A DNA stretch of 64,000 nt from Sphaerospermopsis torques-reginae ITEP-024. Its GTDB lineage: Bacteria > Cyanobacteriota > Cyanobacteriia > Cyanobacteriales > Nostocaceae. The notes under the pieces were generated by a model. That model worked only from the letters and a program-made list of their open reading frames with translations, made no database searches and had not been told where the DNA came from. This document shows positions 28,894 through 38,556 of this stretch, piece by piece. A program made the position numbers and the translations under genes. Location of the stretch: positions 3,286,001-3,350,000 of the forward strand of contig NZ_CP080598.1 in NCBI RefSeq assembly GCF_019598945.1. Direction: 5' to 3'. Each line of letters begins with the position of its first letter. Position 1 is the stretch's first letter.

Positions 28894-29460
28894 ATGTTAG
28901 AAGTTAAGCCACGTTTTCAAAGTTTTGAAGAATATTTAGCTTATGATGATGGTTCAGATAAATTATATGAATTATTTAATGGAGAGTTAATAGAAATGCC
29001 ACCAGAATCAGGAATTAATGTACAAATAGCAAATCGAATTTTCCTAATTTTTGCATTATTAATAGGAACTGATAGAGTGCGGGGACATGGTTTAGAATTG
29101 GAAGTAAGAGGAGAACCGAGAAACCGTTATCCTGATTTAACTATTATTCGAGAAGAACATATTCAACAATTAGCAAAACGTAATACTATCAGATTATCAA
29201 TGTTACCACCTTTGTTAGTGGTTGAAGTTGTAAGTCCAGGGGAGTTACAAAGAGATAGAGATTTTATTGCCAAGCGGTTACAATATCAAGATTGTGGTAT
29301 TCCTGAATATTGGATTATTGATCCAGAAAATAAAAGTGTTTTAGTGTTGGAATTAATTGATGGTATTTATCATGAAGTGGGGATTTTTGCTGGTGATGAT
29401 TTGGTGATTTCTCCACAGTTTCAGGATTTAAGTTTGCGGGTAGAACAGATTTTTGGTTAA
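28894..29460 (+). CDS. Uma2-family putative endonuclease (DUF820)
   Basis: A 188-residue PD-(D/E)XK fold protein: FEEYLAYDDGSDKLYELFNGEL at the N-terminus (first 30 residues, shortened here), catalytic-type Asp in YPDLTII near residue 87 and VVEVVSPGE near 112. Uma2 genes are highly expanded in cyanobacteria and are of unclear function. A GGAGG nine bases upstream of ATG supports the start. It precedes a toxin-antitoxin pair on the opposite strand. Confidence 0.9.
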   Translation: MLEVKPRFQSFEEYLAYDDGSDKLYELFNGELIEMPPESGINVQIANRIFLIFALLIGTDRVRGHGLELEVRGEPRNRYPDLTIIREEHIQQLAKRNTIRLSMLPPLLVVEVVSPGELQRDRDFIAKRLQYQDCGIPEYWIIDPENKSVLVLELIDGIYHEVGIFAGDDLVISPQFQDLSLRVEQIFG

Positions 29461-29507
29461 CAATTATAAAACTAATGAATGACAAAGGTTTTCCGAAAGG
29501 TATATTT

Positions 29508-29801
29508 CTATTCTCTATCTATCCAATAGTTTGGTTTTCGTTGAAGGTGCATTAACGCTAAAATTTGAATGCGTTCATCATTATCAACCCTATAAACTAT
29601 ACCATAGGGAAATCCATCAATATGGCAACGTCTAGAATTTTTGATCATTGGTGTCCAAGCATCAGGAAACCGAACAATGCGGTTAAGTGTTCGTTCCACT
29701 GCATCTAAAAAAGTGTTACCCAATTTCGAGCTAATACCGTCATAATAGGAAATAGCTTCATCAAGTTCTAATTGTGCTTGAGGATGAAATTCAACAAACA
29801 T
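29508..29801 (-). CDS. RelE/ParE-family toxin
   Basis: A 97-residue toxin-like protein with the ParE/RelE pattern: FHPQAQLELDEAISYYD (5-21), LDAVERTLNRI and the C-terminal beta region FPYGIVYRVDNDERIQILALMH. RelE-type toxins cut mRNA and ParE toxins inhibit gyrase; which applies here cannot be read. The start codon overlaps the antitoxin's stop codon (shared base 29801), the standard coupling for this module. Confidence 0.9.
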   Translation of the reverse strand: MFVEFHPQAQLELDEAISYYDGISSKLGNTFLDAVERTLNRIVRFPDAWTPMIKNSRRCHIDGFPYGIVYRVDNDERIQILALMHLQRKPNYWIDRE

Positions 29802-30025
29802 TACCGATTCCTAAGTCTTTGTAATACTTCATCAGCAGGAATTAAAGAAACTTCACCTTTATCTATAGAATCTATGCGATTGACAATTTCACTTTCCCAA
29901 GCGTTTTCAACTTCAGGATTAATTTCATCAAGACTTTTAATAAGATGTTCTACCAGCATCGCTCTATATAAAGGAGGTAGGGTTAATACTGCTCCAAAAA
30001 TTTCATCATAAGTAACATTAGCCAT
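29801..30025 (-). CDS. Antitoxin, addiction-module component family
   Basis: A 74-residue acidic helical protein of the type annotated as addiction module component (TIGR02574), LTLPPLYRAMLVEHLIKSLDE then a Glu-rich middle and IPADEVLQRLRNR. It sits first in the operon with its stop overlapping the toxin start, and GGAGT lies eight bases before its ATG. Antitoxins of this class usually repress their own promoter. Confidence 0.88.
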   Translation of the reverse strand: MANVTYDEIFGAVLTLPPLYRAMLVEHLIKSLDEINPEVENAWESEIVNRIDSIDKGEVSLIPADEVLQRLRNR

Positions 30026-30195
30026 AAATAAAACTCCTGATAGAGTAATATGAATTATAACATAATTTTTACATATTAAAAGATACTATTATAATTCTTG
30101 ACATAGTGTAGGAGCAGATTTGAAAAAGCACTGATTTGAAATTATTTACTCAATGTTGCTCGCTGGTTAGAAACTAACGAACAACAATATCGCTT

Positions 30196-30942
30196 TTATA
30201 GGTAAAAACACAATAATTGTGTTGTATCTAACTCATCACGATAAACACATTCAAAATCACTAAAACCGACTTTTTCAGAAATACTTTTTAAATTTGATTG
30301 AGTTTCAGGAAAATCCCTAGATGAAATATGACTATCGACCATTTTATACTCTTGAGGAGTTATTAAAGTCCAATCTTTTTTCACATTACCTAAATAACGT
30401 TGCACATAGGTATCTCTATCTTCATTTTCTTGACGAACTACATCAATTAAAATGAAAATTCCACCCGGTTTGAGCAGATTTTTTATATTTTTTATTACAT
30501 CTTCTTTCTCTTGTAATTGCAAATGGTGGAGAGCAAAAGATGTAAAAACAACATCAAATTTCTGTTGTTCATTTTGCGCTAACTCATTCGTTAATTCCCA
30601 ACAATCTCCTATGATAAAATTTCCCTGACAACCAGTAACAGCAATATTTTTTTTCGCATCTTCTATTGCGGGAACAGATACATCTATTCCTGTATATTCA
30701 GCGATTTGAGTATTTAATAAAGCTTGAGTAGTGAAACTCCCATCTCCACACCCCAAGTCAAGCATAGTAAACGGTTTTTGCCAGTGTTTAACTAATAATT
30801 CATGGAGTACATTATATATTTCCTGATGTCCCATGTAATTGTTTTTTAACACTTTCTGGTAAATTTGCCATTGCTGGTTAAAAAACTCTTCTGTTAAGAA
30901 AGTTTCCTCTTGAATCATTTCCAATTTTATCTGCTCTGTCAT
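30196..30942 (-). CDS. Class I SAM-dependent methyltransferase
   Basis: A 248-residue methyltransferase with motif I MLDLGCGDGSF (near residue 60), motif II YTGIDVS and a post-motif FTSFALHHL. The C-terminal VYRDELDTTQLLCFYL has no diagnostic features, so the substrate is unknown. It stands alone with no clear operon partner. Confidence 0.85.
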   Translation of the reverse strand: MTEQIKLEMIQEETFLTEEFFNQQWQIYQKVLKNNYMGHQEIYNVLHELLVKHWQKPFTMLDLGCGDGSFTTQALLNTQIAEYTGIDVSVPAIEDAKKNIAVTGCQGNFIIGDCWELTNELAQNEQQKFDVVFTSFALHHLQLQEKEDVIKNIKNLLKPGGIFILIDVVRQENEDRDTYVQRYLGNVKKDWTLITPQEYKMVDSHISSRDFPETQSNLKSISEKVGFSDFECVYRDELDTTQLLCFYL

Positions 30943-31032
30943 TGTTTTAAATTCCAGATATTTCGATTTTCAGATTGAAAACATTTTATCAAATTTGGTG
31001 TCATAGTAGAGAGTTACTTACTTCCTGATATA

Positions 31033-31692
31033 TCAAACCATTTGATAATCTGTTTTTTGTTCCTTCACAGGTGGCCGCACACACAAATAAATCAACGCCC
31101 CAAAAAAAGGAACTAAAGCAAATAACCAAAATAATTGATTATCCTTCCAACCCCGTCGCGTCATATCATCCCCTAATAAAGCAGGAAATAATAAACTCAA
31201 CATACAAAAATCTAAACTCATGACATGAATAAATCTGCTAGTTTGCCATTGTTGGATAAAATCACTCCAATTTCCTTGTAAACCATAAGCAAATAAAACC
31301 ACCGCACCTAACATTAATAAAATCCCAGTAATGCGAGAATCAAAGATTTTCAGAAACAGATTTTTATTACCTGTAAATTCTTGATTTGGTTCTCTTAAAG
31401 CTAGATATGGTAAAAGTGCAAACGCACCTAAAGCAAAGGAAACTGTAGCAAAAGGCCAAGCTGGTATTTTTTGCCCTCTACCATCAAGAAATAATACGGA
31501 ACTGTAAATTAAAGGCCATATTCCCATGATATTAAATAAGGCAATAATCACAGGATTAATACCTTCCCAGTTTCCTGTAGAAAGATTGGTGATTAACTCT
31601 AAACTTTCTGGGAAATTATCAGGAGGTGCAAATAAAAAGGCGTAGGAAATAAATCCTAGCCATATTAAACCAAAAGAGATTTTTCTCAACAT
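31033..31692 (-). CDS. Multi-pass membrane protein of unknown function
   Basis: A 219-residue hydrophobic protein with about six membrane segments (around 5-22, 45-66, 78-98, 118-138, 152-172 and 186-206). Resembles conserved cyanobacterial/plastid proteins annotated only as hypothetical. It lies 30 bases downstream of hrcA on the same strand and could be cotranscribed with it. Confidence 0.75.
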   Translation of the reverse strand: MLRKISFGLIWLGFISYAFLFAPPDNFPESLELITNLSTGNWEGINPVIIALFNIMGIWPLIYSSVLFLDGRGQKIPAWPFATVSFALGAFALLPYLALREPNQEFTGNKNLFLKIFDSRITGILLMLGAVVLFAYGLQGNWSDFIQQWQTSRFIHVMSLDFCMLSLLFPALLGDDMTRRGWKDNQLFWLFALVPFFGALIYLCVRPPVKEQKTDYQMV

Positions 31693-31722
31693 AATTAATG
31701 TAATTTACGCAGTTTACGTACT

Positions 31723-32808
31723 TTACGCAGTTTGACTAAAAGCTTCTGAAAGATATTCTGCTGCTGCTGCTACTACAGCGATCGCATTTTCATAGTCTAA
31801 CCGAGTTGGTCCCAAAACACCTATACTTCCCACCGGTACAGCACCCCGACGATAACTAGAAGATATCAAAGAACAGGTTCTAATCGGTTCTAAAGGGTTT
31901 TCCGTACCTATCCGCACCGTCACCTTGGGTTTACCCGTTTCCTCTATTTCCGTTTCTTCACATATTAACCGCCATAACTGTTCTTGTTCTTCTTCCAATA
32001 AGTGCATAATCGTCTGTACCTGCTGCACTTGGGCAAACTCCGGTTGACGCAACACCTCACCCACACCCCGCACCATGATTTGTGTAGCTGAAGGTGCAAC
32101 AGCACGACGGAGTAATTCTGTCAAGGAACTTTTCAACAATTCCCCATAACGTTGAAACTCTTGATCTAACTCACTCCAGTCAAGCTGGGCTAATTCCAAG
32201 AGCGTAAAACCCCGCAGATGACTATTCAAAAAGTTAGAAACTATTTGTAATTCTCGATCAATTGTTTCTGGATCAGGTTTATTTGCTGACTCTCTTGTAA
32301 ACAGATCCATTACCTTGGAATGGGTTTCATAACTATCCGTCACCACAATCAGCATAACTTTCCCATCTTCAACTTGTAAAAGTTGTAAATGTCTGAGTTG
32401 TGCTGTGTTAGCTTGTGGCATGGTAATTAAAGTAATGCAGCCACTTAATGTTGCTAAAATTTGCGCTGCACCTTGCAGTAAAGCTTCTAAACTCCAATCA
32501 TCCCAATGTAGACGCTGTTGTAAAGTAGATTCAACCTCTTTAGCTAAAGCTTCCGACGGTTTCATCAACTTATCAACATATATACGATAACCAGAATCAG
32601 AAGGTACGCGCCCCGCAGAAGTGTGTGGTTGGTAAAGTAACCCCGACTTTTCCAAAACACCCATAACATTGCGGATGGTAGCGGAACTGACACCAAGATC
32701 AAATTCCTCAATCAAGGCTTTAGAACCAACTGGTTCAGCAGTGGCGATATAATGGCGTACAGTTGCCCAAAGTATATGTTGTTGGCGATTTGTCAGATGG
32801 AATTGCAT
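31723..32808 (-). CDS. hrcA: Heat-inducible transcription repressor
   Basis: HrcA represses groESL and other chaperone operons by binding CIRCE. The N-terminal winged helix ([24 protein letters not shown], shortened: residues 4-20 onward) with [13 protein letters not shown] as recognition helix, and the C-terminal [14 protein letters not shown] are intact in 361 residues. No CIRCE inverted repeat (TTAGCACTC-N9-GAGTGCTAA) was found in the upstream 400 bases, so autoregulation through CIRCE is not apparent here. Confidence 0.95.
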   Translation of the reverse strand: MQFHLTNRQQHILWATVRHYIATAEPVGSKALIEEFDLGVSSATIRNVMGVLEKSGLLYQPHTSAGRVPSDSGYRIYVDKLMKPSEALAKEVESTLQQRLHWDDWSLEALLQGAAQILATLSGCITLITMPQANTAQLRHLQLLQVEDGKVMLIVVTDSYETHSKVMDLFTRESANKPDPETIDRELQIVSNFLNSHLRGFTLLELAQLDWSELDQEFQRYGELLKSSLTELLRRAVAPSATQIMVRGVGEVLRQPEFAQVQQVQTIMHLLEEEQEQLWRLICEETEIEETGKPKVTVRIGTENPLEPIRTCSLISSSYRRGAVPVGSIGVLGPTRLDYENAIAVVAAAAEYLSEAFSQTA

Positions 32809-33204
32809 AGAATATGTTTTACTGAAGGCAAATTTTAAGCAAAGGTTGAAAAATTTTGTTAATGAAACCGTAAAAAAGATTGATTATTAATTAATGCAAA
32901 AGCAAAATCGTAAATTATATATTTATCCTATATTAGTTAGGTGCAAAGCTTCCTGTGAGAACTTATTTTGTACGTGATTATTAATACAGCCTAGCTCACA
33001 GCACAAAAAAGGCTAAATTCTCATCTATTTATCATATTATCTTATATGATTTCTTAATCAAGCTGTATTTTTAGCTACAAAAATTAGATTTAGCTTCAGT
33101 TGCATTGCTGACTATTGGTGATTGGTAATGGGTAATGGGTAATGGGTAATTGGAAAAAAGGGAACAGGTAAAGAAGTTTCTCCCCAGTCCCCAGTCCCCA
33201 GTCC
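32809..33204. other. Intergenic region upstream of hrcA
   Basis: About 400 bases between the starts/ends of two minus-strand genes. CTGTGAG (about 32953) and CTCACAG (about 32996) can pair across a 36-base loop, and heptamers GGGTAAT lie at 33128-33150. Promoter of hrcA should lie at its right end but no clear boxes are visible. No known RNA class recognised. Confidence 0.4.
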
Positions 33205-33552
33205 CTAATACCTTGGAATTACAGGATCAACTAGGATAGAATAGGCATCAATACCACCTGTAATATTTTTAACGTTAGTAAATCCTTGAGAAACTAACCA
33301 CTGACACATCTGAGCAGAACGCATACCGTGATGACATAATACCAGAGTTTCCGCATGGGCATCAAAACGGGTGGAAATGTCTTTGTTCCATTGTTCATAT
33401 TCACTCAAAGGAAGGTTGACAAAACCATCAATTTGTGATATTGCCACTTCTTGAGGTTCACGCACATCTATTAACTGTAAACCAGAATCACCATTTGCTA
33501 AACGTTCCGCTAGTTCTTGAACCTTAATTTCAGTAAAAGATTGACCAGTCAT
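33205..33552 (-). CDS. Rhodanese-like domain protein
   Basis: A single rhodanese domain of 115 residues with LIDVREPQEV (near 24) and the active-site loop LCHHGMRS (Cys near 73), so a sulfur or phosphate transfer activity is possible. The substrate and partner are unknown. Divergent from the DUF3352 gene, with start codons 40 bases apart. Confidence 0.92.
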   Translation of the reverse strand: MTGQSFTEIKVQELAERLANGDSGLQLIDVREPQEVAISQIDGFVNLPLSEYEQWNKDISTRFDAHAETLVLCHHGMRSAQMCQWLVSQGFTNVKNITGGIDAYSILVDPVIPRY

Positions 33553-33592
33553 GCAGTTTCTCTAAACAATCCTAATATTTGTCATACTATTC

Positions 33593-35326
33593 ATGGTGAC
33601 AGAAAAGCGAGAAAATAGGTTGAATGTGAATAATCAACGTTTATCTTTTAGGTTTATAGTAGCTGGTGTAGTTGCTGTATTACTTGCTATTACTGGCTTT
33701 TACTGGTTTTTATTCAAAAGTCCAGTAAAATTAAATACTCCCATATCTCAACCAGGGGCGGCTATATTTGTATCTAATGTAGCACCTGCGATGGTGTCTT
33801 TATTAGTCAATCCTGAAGGTTTGCAGTCACTTGAAAAACAAAGGGCAATTTCCCAAATCAAAAACAGCTTATTAGCAAAGACTAATATAGATTTCAATGA
33901 TGATATCAAACCTTGGCTAAGTAATGAAATTACCTTAGCTGTCACCAGTGAAGATATTGATCGTGATCCAGAAAATGGGTTAAAACCAGGGTATTTAATG
34001 GCACTAGCTACAGATAACCCAGAAAAAAGCCGTGAGTTTGTTGAACTGTTATTTTCTCGACGAACTTTAGCAGGAACAAATTTAGAAGTAGAACAATATA
34101 AAGGTGTCAAATTACTTTATGATACCCCAGAAATAATAACATCCCAAAAAATCCAAAATCCAAAATCCAAAATCCAAAAATCTCAAATTCAAAATTCCTT
34201 AGCTGGTGCGGTTGTTGATGACTTTGTTTTGTTGGCTAATGATATCAAAGTTGTCAAAGAAGCAATTAATAATATTCAAGCACCTAACTTAAATTTAAGT
34301 AGTGATCCTGAATATCAAAAAGCTGTTAAAGAATTACCCAAAAATGCTGTAGCTGTAGCTTTTTTCAAATTACCTACATTATCAAAATGGCAAGGTTTAG
34401 AATTAGCAGAATCAACTTATAAGAGTCAAATTCTTTCTTTAGTTTTAAAATTTCCAGGTTTGCTGGCAGAAAGCACATTTTTAAGTCGTTCAAAACTCAA
34501 TTCTCTATCTACACCATTATCTAAACCTGTGAATGCTTTAAAGTATATTCCAGAGTCAGCAGGTTTAGCAATTGCTGGTGCAAATTTAAGGAATTTACCC
34601 AATAGTAACTTAGATAAACTTTGGCAACAAATAACAGCAACTCTTTATGGTTCTTCCCAAGAAGCTATTGCTAGATGGATACAACCTTTAATAGATGTAC
34701 AAAAAAGCTGGGATATAAACTGGAAAGACGATATTTTTAGTTGGGTAAGTGGAGAATATGCCTTAGCAATTTTACCAAATCAAGAGGTAAATCAAGAGAA
34801 AAATATAAATTTTAATTGGGTGTTTGTAGTAGAAAAATCACCACATTTAGAACAAGGAATCAACAAATTAAATGAGATGGCAATTAACAACGGTTTGAAT
34901 GTTAGTTCGCTGAATCTAAATAATCAAAAAATTTCCGTTTGGACAGAGTTAAAAGCTAACACAGAAAAAGCATCTGTGACAGTTGATGCCAAAATTAGGG
35001 GAGCGCATACAAATCTAGATAATTATGAAATTTTTACCTCAGATTTGGCATTGATGGAAAAAATTATCAACCACCAAGAAAAATCATTAATTGAAAATAC
35101 CAACTTTCAAAATAGTATTGCCAATATTCCCCAACCAAACCAAGGTTATGTGTATATTGACTGGGGAAAAAGCCGAAATTTTCTAGAAAGTCAACAACCC
35201 TTACTGAAATTTCTGGAATTGTTGGGAAAACCACTGTTTGACAATTTGCGATCGCTTACAGTCAGTAGTTACAGTCAGGAAGCAGAAACTCTCAAAGGTG
35301 GAATTTTCTTTCAATTGGAAAACTAA
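33593..35326 (+). CDS. DUF3352 domain protein, membrane anchored
   Basis: A 577-residue protein with one N-terminal membrane segment (about residues 20-42) and an extracytoplasmic DUF3352 domain, common in cyanobacteria, function unknown. At about residues 184-204 an in-frame CCAAAAT heptamer repeat codes for IQNPKSKIQKSQIQN, an added loop. Starts with ATG 40 bases from the divergent rhodanese gene. Confidence 0.85.
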   Translation: MVTEKRENRLNVNNQRLSFRFIVAGVVAVLLAITGFYWFLFKSPVKLNTPISQPGAAIFVSNVAPAMVSLLVNPEGLQSLEKQRAISQIKNSLLAKTNIDFNDDIKPWLSNEITLAVTSEDIDRDPENGLKPGYLMALATDNPEKSREFVELLFSRRTLAGTNLEVEQYKGVKLLYDTPEIITSQKIQNPKSKIQKSQIQNSLAGAVVDDFVLLANDIKVVKEAINNIQAPNLNLSSDPEYQKAVKELPKNAVAVAFFKLPTLSKWQGLELAESTYKSQILSLVLKFPGLLAESTFLSRSKLNSLSTPLSKPVNALKYIPESAGLAIAGANLRNLPNSNLDKLWQQITATLYGSSQEAIARWIQPLIDVQKSWDINWKDDIFSWVSGEYALAILPNQEVNQEKNINFNWVFVVEKSPHLEQGINKLNEMAINNGLNVSSLNLNNQKISVWTELKANTEKASVTVDAKIRGAHTNLDNYEIFTSDLALMEKIINHQEKSLIENTNFQNSIANIPQPNQGYVYIDWGKSRNFLESQQPLLKFLELLGKPLFDNLRSLTVSSYSQEAETLKGGIFFQLEN

Positions 35327-35334
35327 ACAAGTTA

Positions 35335-35365
35335 GATCCCCGACTGCTTGAAGAAGTCGGGGATC
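35335..35365. terminator. GATCCCCGAC hairpin after DUF3352 gene
   Basis: GATCCCCGACT pairs with AGTCGGGGATC (11 bp) around GCTTGAAGA, just 8 bases after the stop codon. Probably ends the transcript; it lacks a T-run, so a processing or REP-like role is also possible. Confidence 0.65.
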
Positions 35366-35458
35366 TGGGAGAAGAGCGTGATCTCAGCACTACCCATTAG
35401 ATTTTTTTTTACATAAAATTAGTATATACAGTTACAAAAAACTAGATGGAATTGCGCT

Positions 35459-35950
35459 ATGAAAAATCGTCCCTTTTGGCTTCAATTTCGGTCTAGCTGG
35501 CTGTTAGCTGCAATTACCGCTATGATAACGACACCTGTAGCAGCCCAAACAGCCAATTTTGGCACAATGAAACTATCACCAGGTTTTACACCAGAACAAG
35601 GAACAGCCGCAGGTTATACAGGGGGTTCTTATTCCTTATCGGCTATGAGTAACCGAGACAAAAATAAAAAAGTGTGTCTTGGTTTTGGTGATCCCAATCC
35701 TGATCATATCCTGGTTTTAGAAGAAGACTTTGAAAAATTAACAATATCAATTAATAGCGGTAATACAGACACCACCATATTTATCAAAGGTCCAGATGAT
35801 AAAACTATTCGCTGTGGTGATGACACTGGTATAAGTAAAGATGCGAGTGTCAGTAGTAACAAATGGAAATCAGGTATTTATCAAATTTGGGTAGGTATAT
35901 TTAACCAAGGGGTGAAAGCTAACTACACTTTGAAAGTCGAAGAAAAGTGA
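35459..35950 (+). CDS. Secreted PPC-like protein of unknown function
   Basis: A 163-residue exported protein: basic start MKNRPFWLQFRSSW, hydrophobic LLAAITAMITTPV and a likely signal-peptidase site at AAQ-TANF (near residue 30). The mature part has two cysteines and a beta-rich YQIWVGIFNQGVKANYTLKVEE ending (shortened) similar to bacterial pre-peptidase C-terminal domains, which is an inference. Function unknown. Confidence 0.75.
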   Translation: MKNRPFWLQFRSSWLLAAITAMITTPVAAQTANFGTMKLSPGFTPEQGTAAGYTGGSYSLSAMSNRDKNKKVCLGFGDPNPDHILVLEEDFEKLTISINSGNTDTTIFIKGPDDKTIRCGDDTGISKDASVSSNKWKSGIYQIWVGIFNQGVKANYTLKVEEK

Positions 35951-36128
35951 ACAAGTGACAGGTGACAGGTGACTGATGACAGCAAGAAGTCCACCCATTA
36001 CTCATTACCAATTACCAATTACCAATTACCAATTACCAATTACCAATTACCAATTACCAATTACCAATTACCAATTACCAATTACCCATTACCCATTACC
36101 CATTACCAATTACCAATTACCAATCACC
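35950..36128. repeat. Long heptamer array (CCAATTA)n
   Basis: After a few GGTGACA units, about seventeen consecutive TACCAAT/TACCCAT heptamers run from about 36000 to 36125, with three ACCCATT variants in the middle. This is the longest such array in the window and lies just upstream of cysE. A reading frame across it is only repeat translation. Confidence 0.9.
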
Positions 36129-36188
36129 GACGACCAAGTAACGATAAAATGAGAAAGTAGCTTGTTTTGCTTATTGGGTACTATCTCG

Positions 36189-36941
36189 ATGCTATCTACA
36201 CTGCGTGCCGACTTTCGCATCATTTTTGAACGTGACCCAGCAGCCCGGAACTGGTTGGAAGTTTTGTTTTGTTATCCTGGTTTACAGGCTTTAATCTTCC
36301 ATAGACTAGCTCACTGGCTGCGTGCTGTTGGTATTCCCTTTATTCCCCGGCTAATTTCTCATATTGCTCGGTTTTTAACCGGTATTGAAATTCACCCTGG
36401 TGCTGTTATTGGTAAAGGCGTATTTATTGACCACGGTATGGGAGTTGTCATTGGTGAAACCGCCATTGTCGGCGACTACGCCCTTATTTATCAAGGCGTT
36501 ACTCTCGGTGGTACAGGTAAAGAAAGCGGTAAACGTCACCCCACATTAGGCGAAAACGTCGTTGTTGGTGCAGGGGCAAAAGTTTTAGGAAATCTGCAAA
36601 TAGGTAATAACGTCCGTATCGGTGCAGGTTCAGTAGTTTTAAGAGATGTTCCCTCTGATTGTACCGTTGTCGGCATTCCTGGACGTATTGTTTATCGTTC
36701 TGGAGTGAAAGTTTCACCATTGGAACACAACAACCTACCAGACTCCGAAGCTCAAGTAATTCGTAGTTTACTAGATCGTATTGAAACACTAGAAGAAAAA
36801 ATAGAAACTCTGCAAAATCCTGTCAAAGTTCCGGTTTTAGTAGGTAAATACATTCAAGTAGATGAATTACCAAAAGAACACAATTTTTGTAATCTTCGAG
36901 ATAAAACAATACAGGAATTTTTAGACGGTGCTGGAATTTAA
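36189..36941 (+). CDS. cysE: Serine O-acetyltransferase
   Basis: Makes O-acetylserine for cysteine synthesis; trimeric left-handed beta-helix. The ATG at 36189 gives [22 protein letters not shown], the usual cyanobacterial start, rather than the upstream TTG in the same frame. [16 protein letters not shown] and the hexapeptide repeats ([17 protein letters not shown]) are intact. About 250 residues; the C-terminal IETLEEKIE segment is a coiled-coil extension. Confidence 0.95.
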   Translation: MLSTLRADFRIIFERDPAARNWLEVLFCYPGLQALIFHRLAHWLRAVGIPFIPRLISHIARFLTGIEIHPGAVIGKGVFIDHGMGVVIGETAIVGDYALIYQGVTLGGTGKESGKRHPTLGENVVVGAGAKVLGNLQIGNNVRIGAGSVVLRDVPSDCTVVGIPGRIVYRSGVKVSPLEHNNLPDSEAQVIRSLLDRIETLEEKIETLQNPVKVPVLVGKYIQVDELPKEHNFCNLRDKTIQEFLDGAGI

Positions 36942-37015
36942 CCGCCGTCAAAATGTCAGGAGTCAGAATATTCGTGTGTAGAAGATTGTAGCAGATTTCA
37001 AAAAATATCCAAATC

Positions 37016-37714
37016 ATGAATACAGAATCAATAACTAAACATCTCAAACAACAGAGAATCCTATTAAACATGATTTTGTTTTTTGTTGCTGGTTCTGTAT
37101 TTTATGTTTTGTTGTTACGTATAGGTTTAATATTTCCAGTTACAGCAATTCCTGAAGTTTTATGTATTACCAATTGCCAAACAGATAAAAAAATACATAA
37201 ACCCATAATTGGCAATGAATTATTAAATTATGATCAACCAATAGAAAAAATAATTACCCAACCTATTGACAAAAATAAGATATCTATTTTAATTGAAAAA
37301 TCTCAACATAGACTAACATTATATTACAATCTTGCACCTATTAAATCCTATCCTGTGGTTTTTGGTGCTAACCCCACAGGAGATAAAAAAAGAGAAGGTG
37401 ACAAAAAAACACCCGAAGGTATTTTACGAATTCAAGACCTTTATCCTCACCCGCAATGGTCAAAATTTATGTGGTTAAATTATCCTAATCCCCAATCTTG
37501 GAGAAAGCATTTTCAAGCTAAAATCAATGGTGAATTAGCTTGGTATCTTCCTATTGGTGGGGAAGTGGGTATTCATGGTGTACCTGTGGGTGCTGATGAA
37601 ATGATTGATGCAAAAAATAACTGGACTTTAGGTTGTCCATCTTTAAAAAATCAAGATGTTGATGAATTATATAAAGTTGTTCAGAAAGGTACAATTGTGG
37701 AAATTTTACCTTAA
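37016..37714 (+). CDS. L,D-transpeptidase (YkuD family)
   Basis: Cell-wall crosslinking or peptidoglycan-linking enzyme, 232 residues, with an N-terminal membrane anchor (about 20-40) and a YkuD domain (about 88-232). The catalytic region has IHGVPVGADEM and, 11 residues later, WTLGCPSLKN with the nucleophile cysteine. No cotranscribed partner. Confidence 0.92.
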   Translation: MNTESITKHLKQQRILLNMILFFVAGSVFYVLLLRIGLIFPVTAIPEVLCITNCQTDKKIHKPIIGNELLNYDQPIEKIITQPIDKNKISILIEKSQHRLTLYYNLAPIKSYPVVFGANPTGDKKREGDKKTPEGILRIQDLYPHPQWSKFMWLNYPNPQSWRKHFQAKINGELAWYLPIGGEVGIHGVPVGADEMIDAKNNWTLGCPSLKNQDVDELYKVVQKGTIVEILP

Positions 37715-37795
37715 AAAATCAAGATTAACACAGCAGATTGCAAATCCATGAAGTAAAGAATCAAAATTCAAACCTAGACACCAAGCCATTTTTAA

Positions 37796-37828
<33 letters not shown>

Positions 37829-37833
37829 CTGTA

Positions 37834-38415
37834 TTAAGGATTAACTTCTTCAAAATACCATTCTTGATTTTCATTAACTTTATAAATAGTTCTATTTTGT
37901 GGTTCACCCCGCAATTGTAAATGGTCTACTTCTGTAGGTTCAAGTAATAATAAACAAAAGGTTTCTAAGGGTTCTAAAGGGTTGGGTGCTGGTGGTGTAA
38001 ATGATTCCGCTTTTCTTACTCTTTCCTTACCCGGATCAGGCCAAGCAAATTGTAAACGTGCTGCATCACTTAATTCTTGCCACATTTTAATTCTCGCTGG
38101 TTGTAAATGGGGATGAGAATTAAAAGTTATTAAAATCAAATTTCCAGAAATACGAAATTGTTCTCTAGAGTTGGGAAAATACCAACATATTTCTGCTGCT
38201 GGTTGTTGGGGTATTTGTTCAGCTTTTGCGCTGCGAATATCAGTAATAAATTTTAGCTGGTTGGTATCTTCCCAAAAACCACGAAATACCACAGTGCGGT
38301 TTGCAGGTAAACCATTTTCTCGCACGGTTGCAAGTTGCACATAACGGGAATAAACCAGACTGCGGTTTTTGTGTAAAGCGCGAGTTATTAAACTTCTCCA
38401 AGGTGCTAGGGACAT
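37834..38415 (-). CDS. FMN-binding PPOX-type flavoprotein, Alr4036-like
   Basis: Pyridoxamine-phosphate-oxidase fold protein, 193 residues, with LATVRENGLPANRTVVFRGF (28-47) and IRSAKAEQI near 78 as FMN-binding segments. It matches cyanobacterial Alr4036-type domains rather than true PdxH, because it lacks a convincing PLP-binding C-terminus. Reaction unknown. Confidence 0.85.
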   Translation of the reverse strand: MSLAPWRSLITRALHKNRSLVYSRYVQLATVRENGLPANRTVVFRGFWEDTNQLKFITDIRSAKAEQIPQQPAAEICWYFPNSREQFRISGNLILITFNSHPHLQPARIKMWQELSDAARLQFAWPDPGKERVRKAESFTPPAPNPLEPLETFCLLLLEPTEVDHLQLRGEPQNRTIYKVNENQEWYFEEVNP

Positions 38416-38556
38416 TATTATTACTGTAATATTTTGGTAATTTGATTTTGATTTGTTTGTTCCATAATTATAATTGAAAATCTACTATTTTTGAGATCCC
38501 CGAATTTTATCAATATTGAATTATCTTGAAAATTCGGGGTTCTGAGCAGTAATAAA

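Noticed and set aside
36000-36125. CRISPR array
   Set aside because: Seven-base units without spacers; a simple tandem repeat.
35969-36160. 63-codon reading frame rich in PITNYQL
   Set aside because: Translation of the TACCAAT heptamer array; no ribosome site or conserved content.
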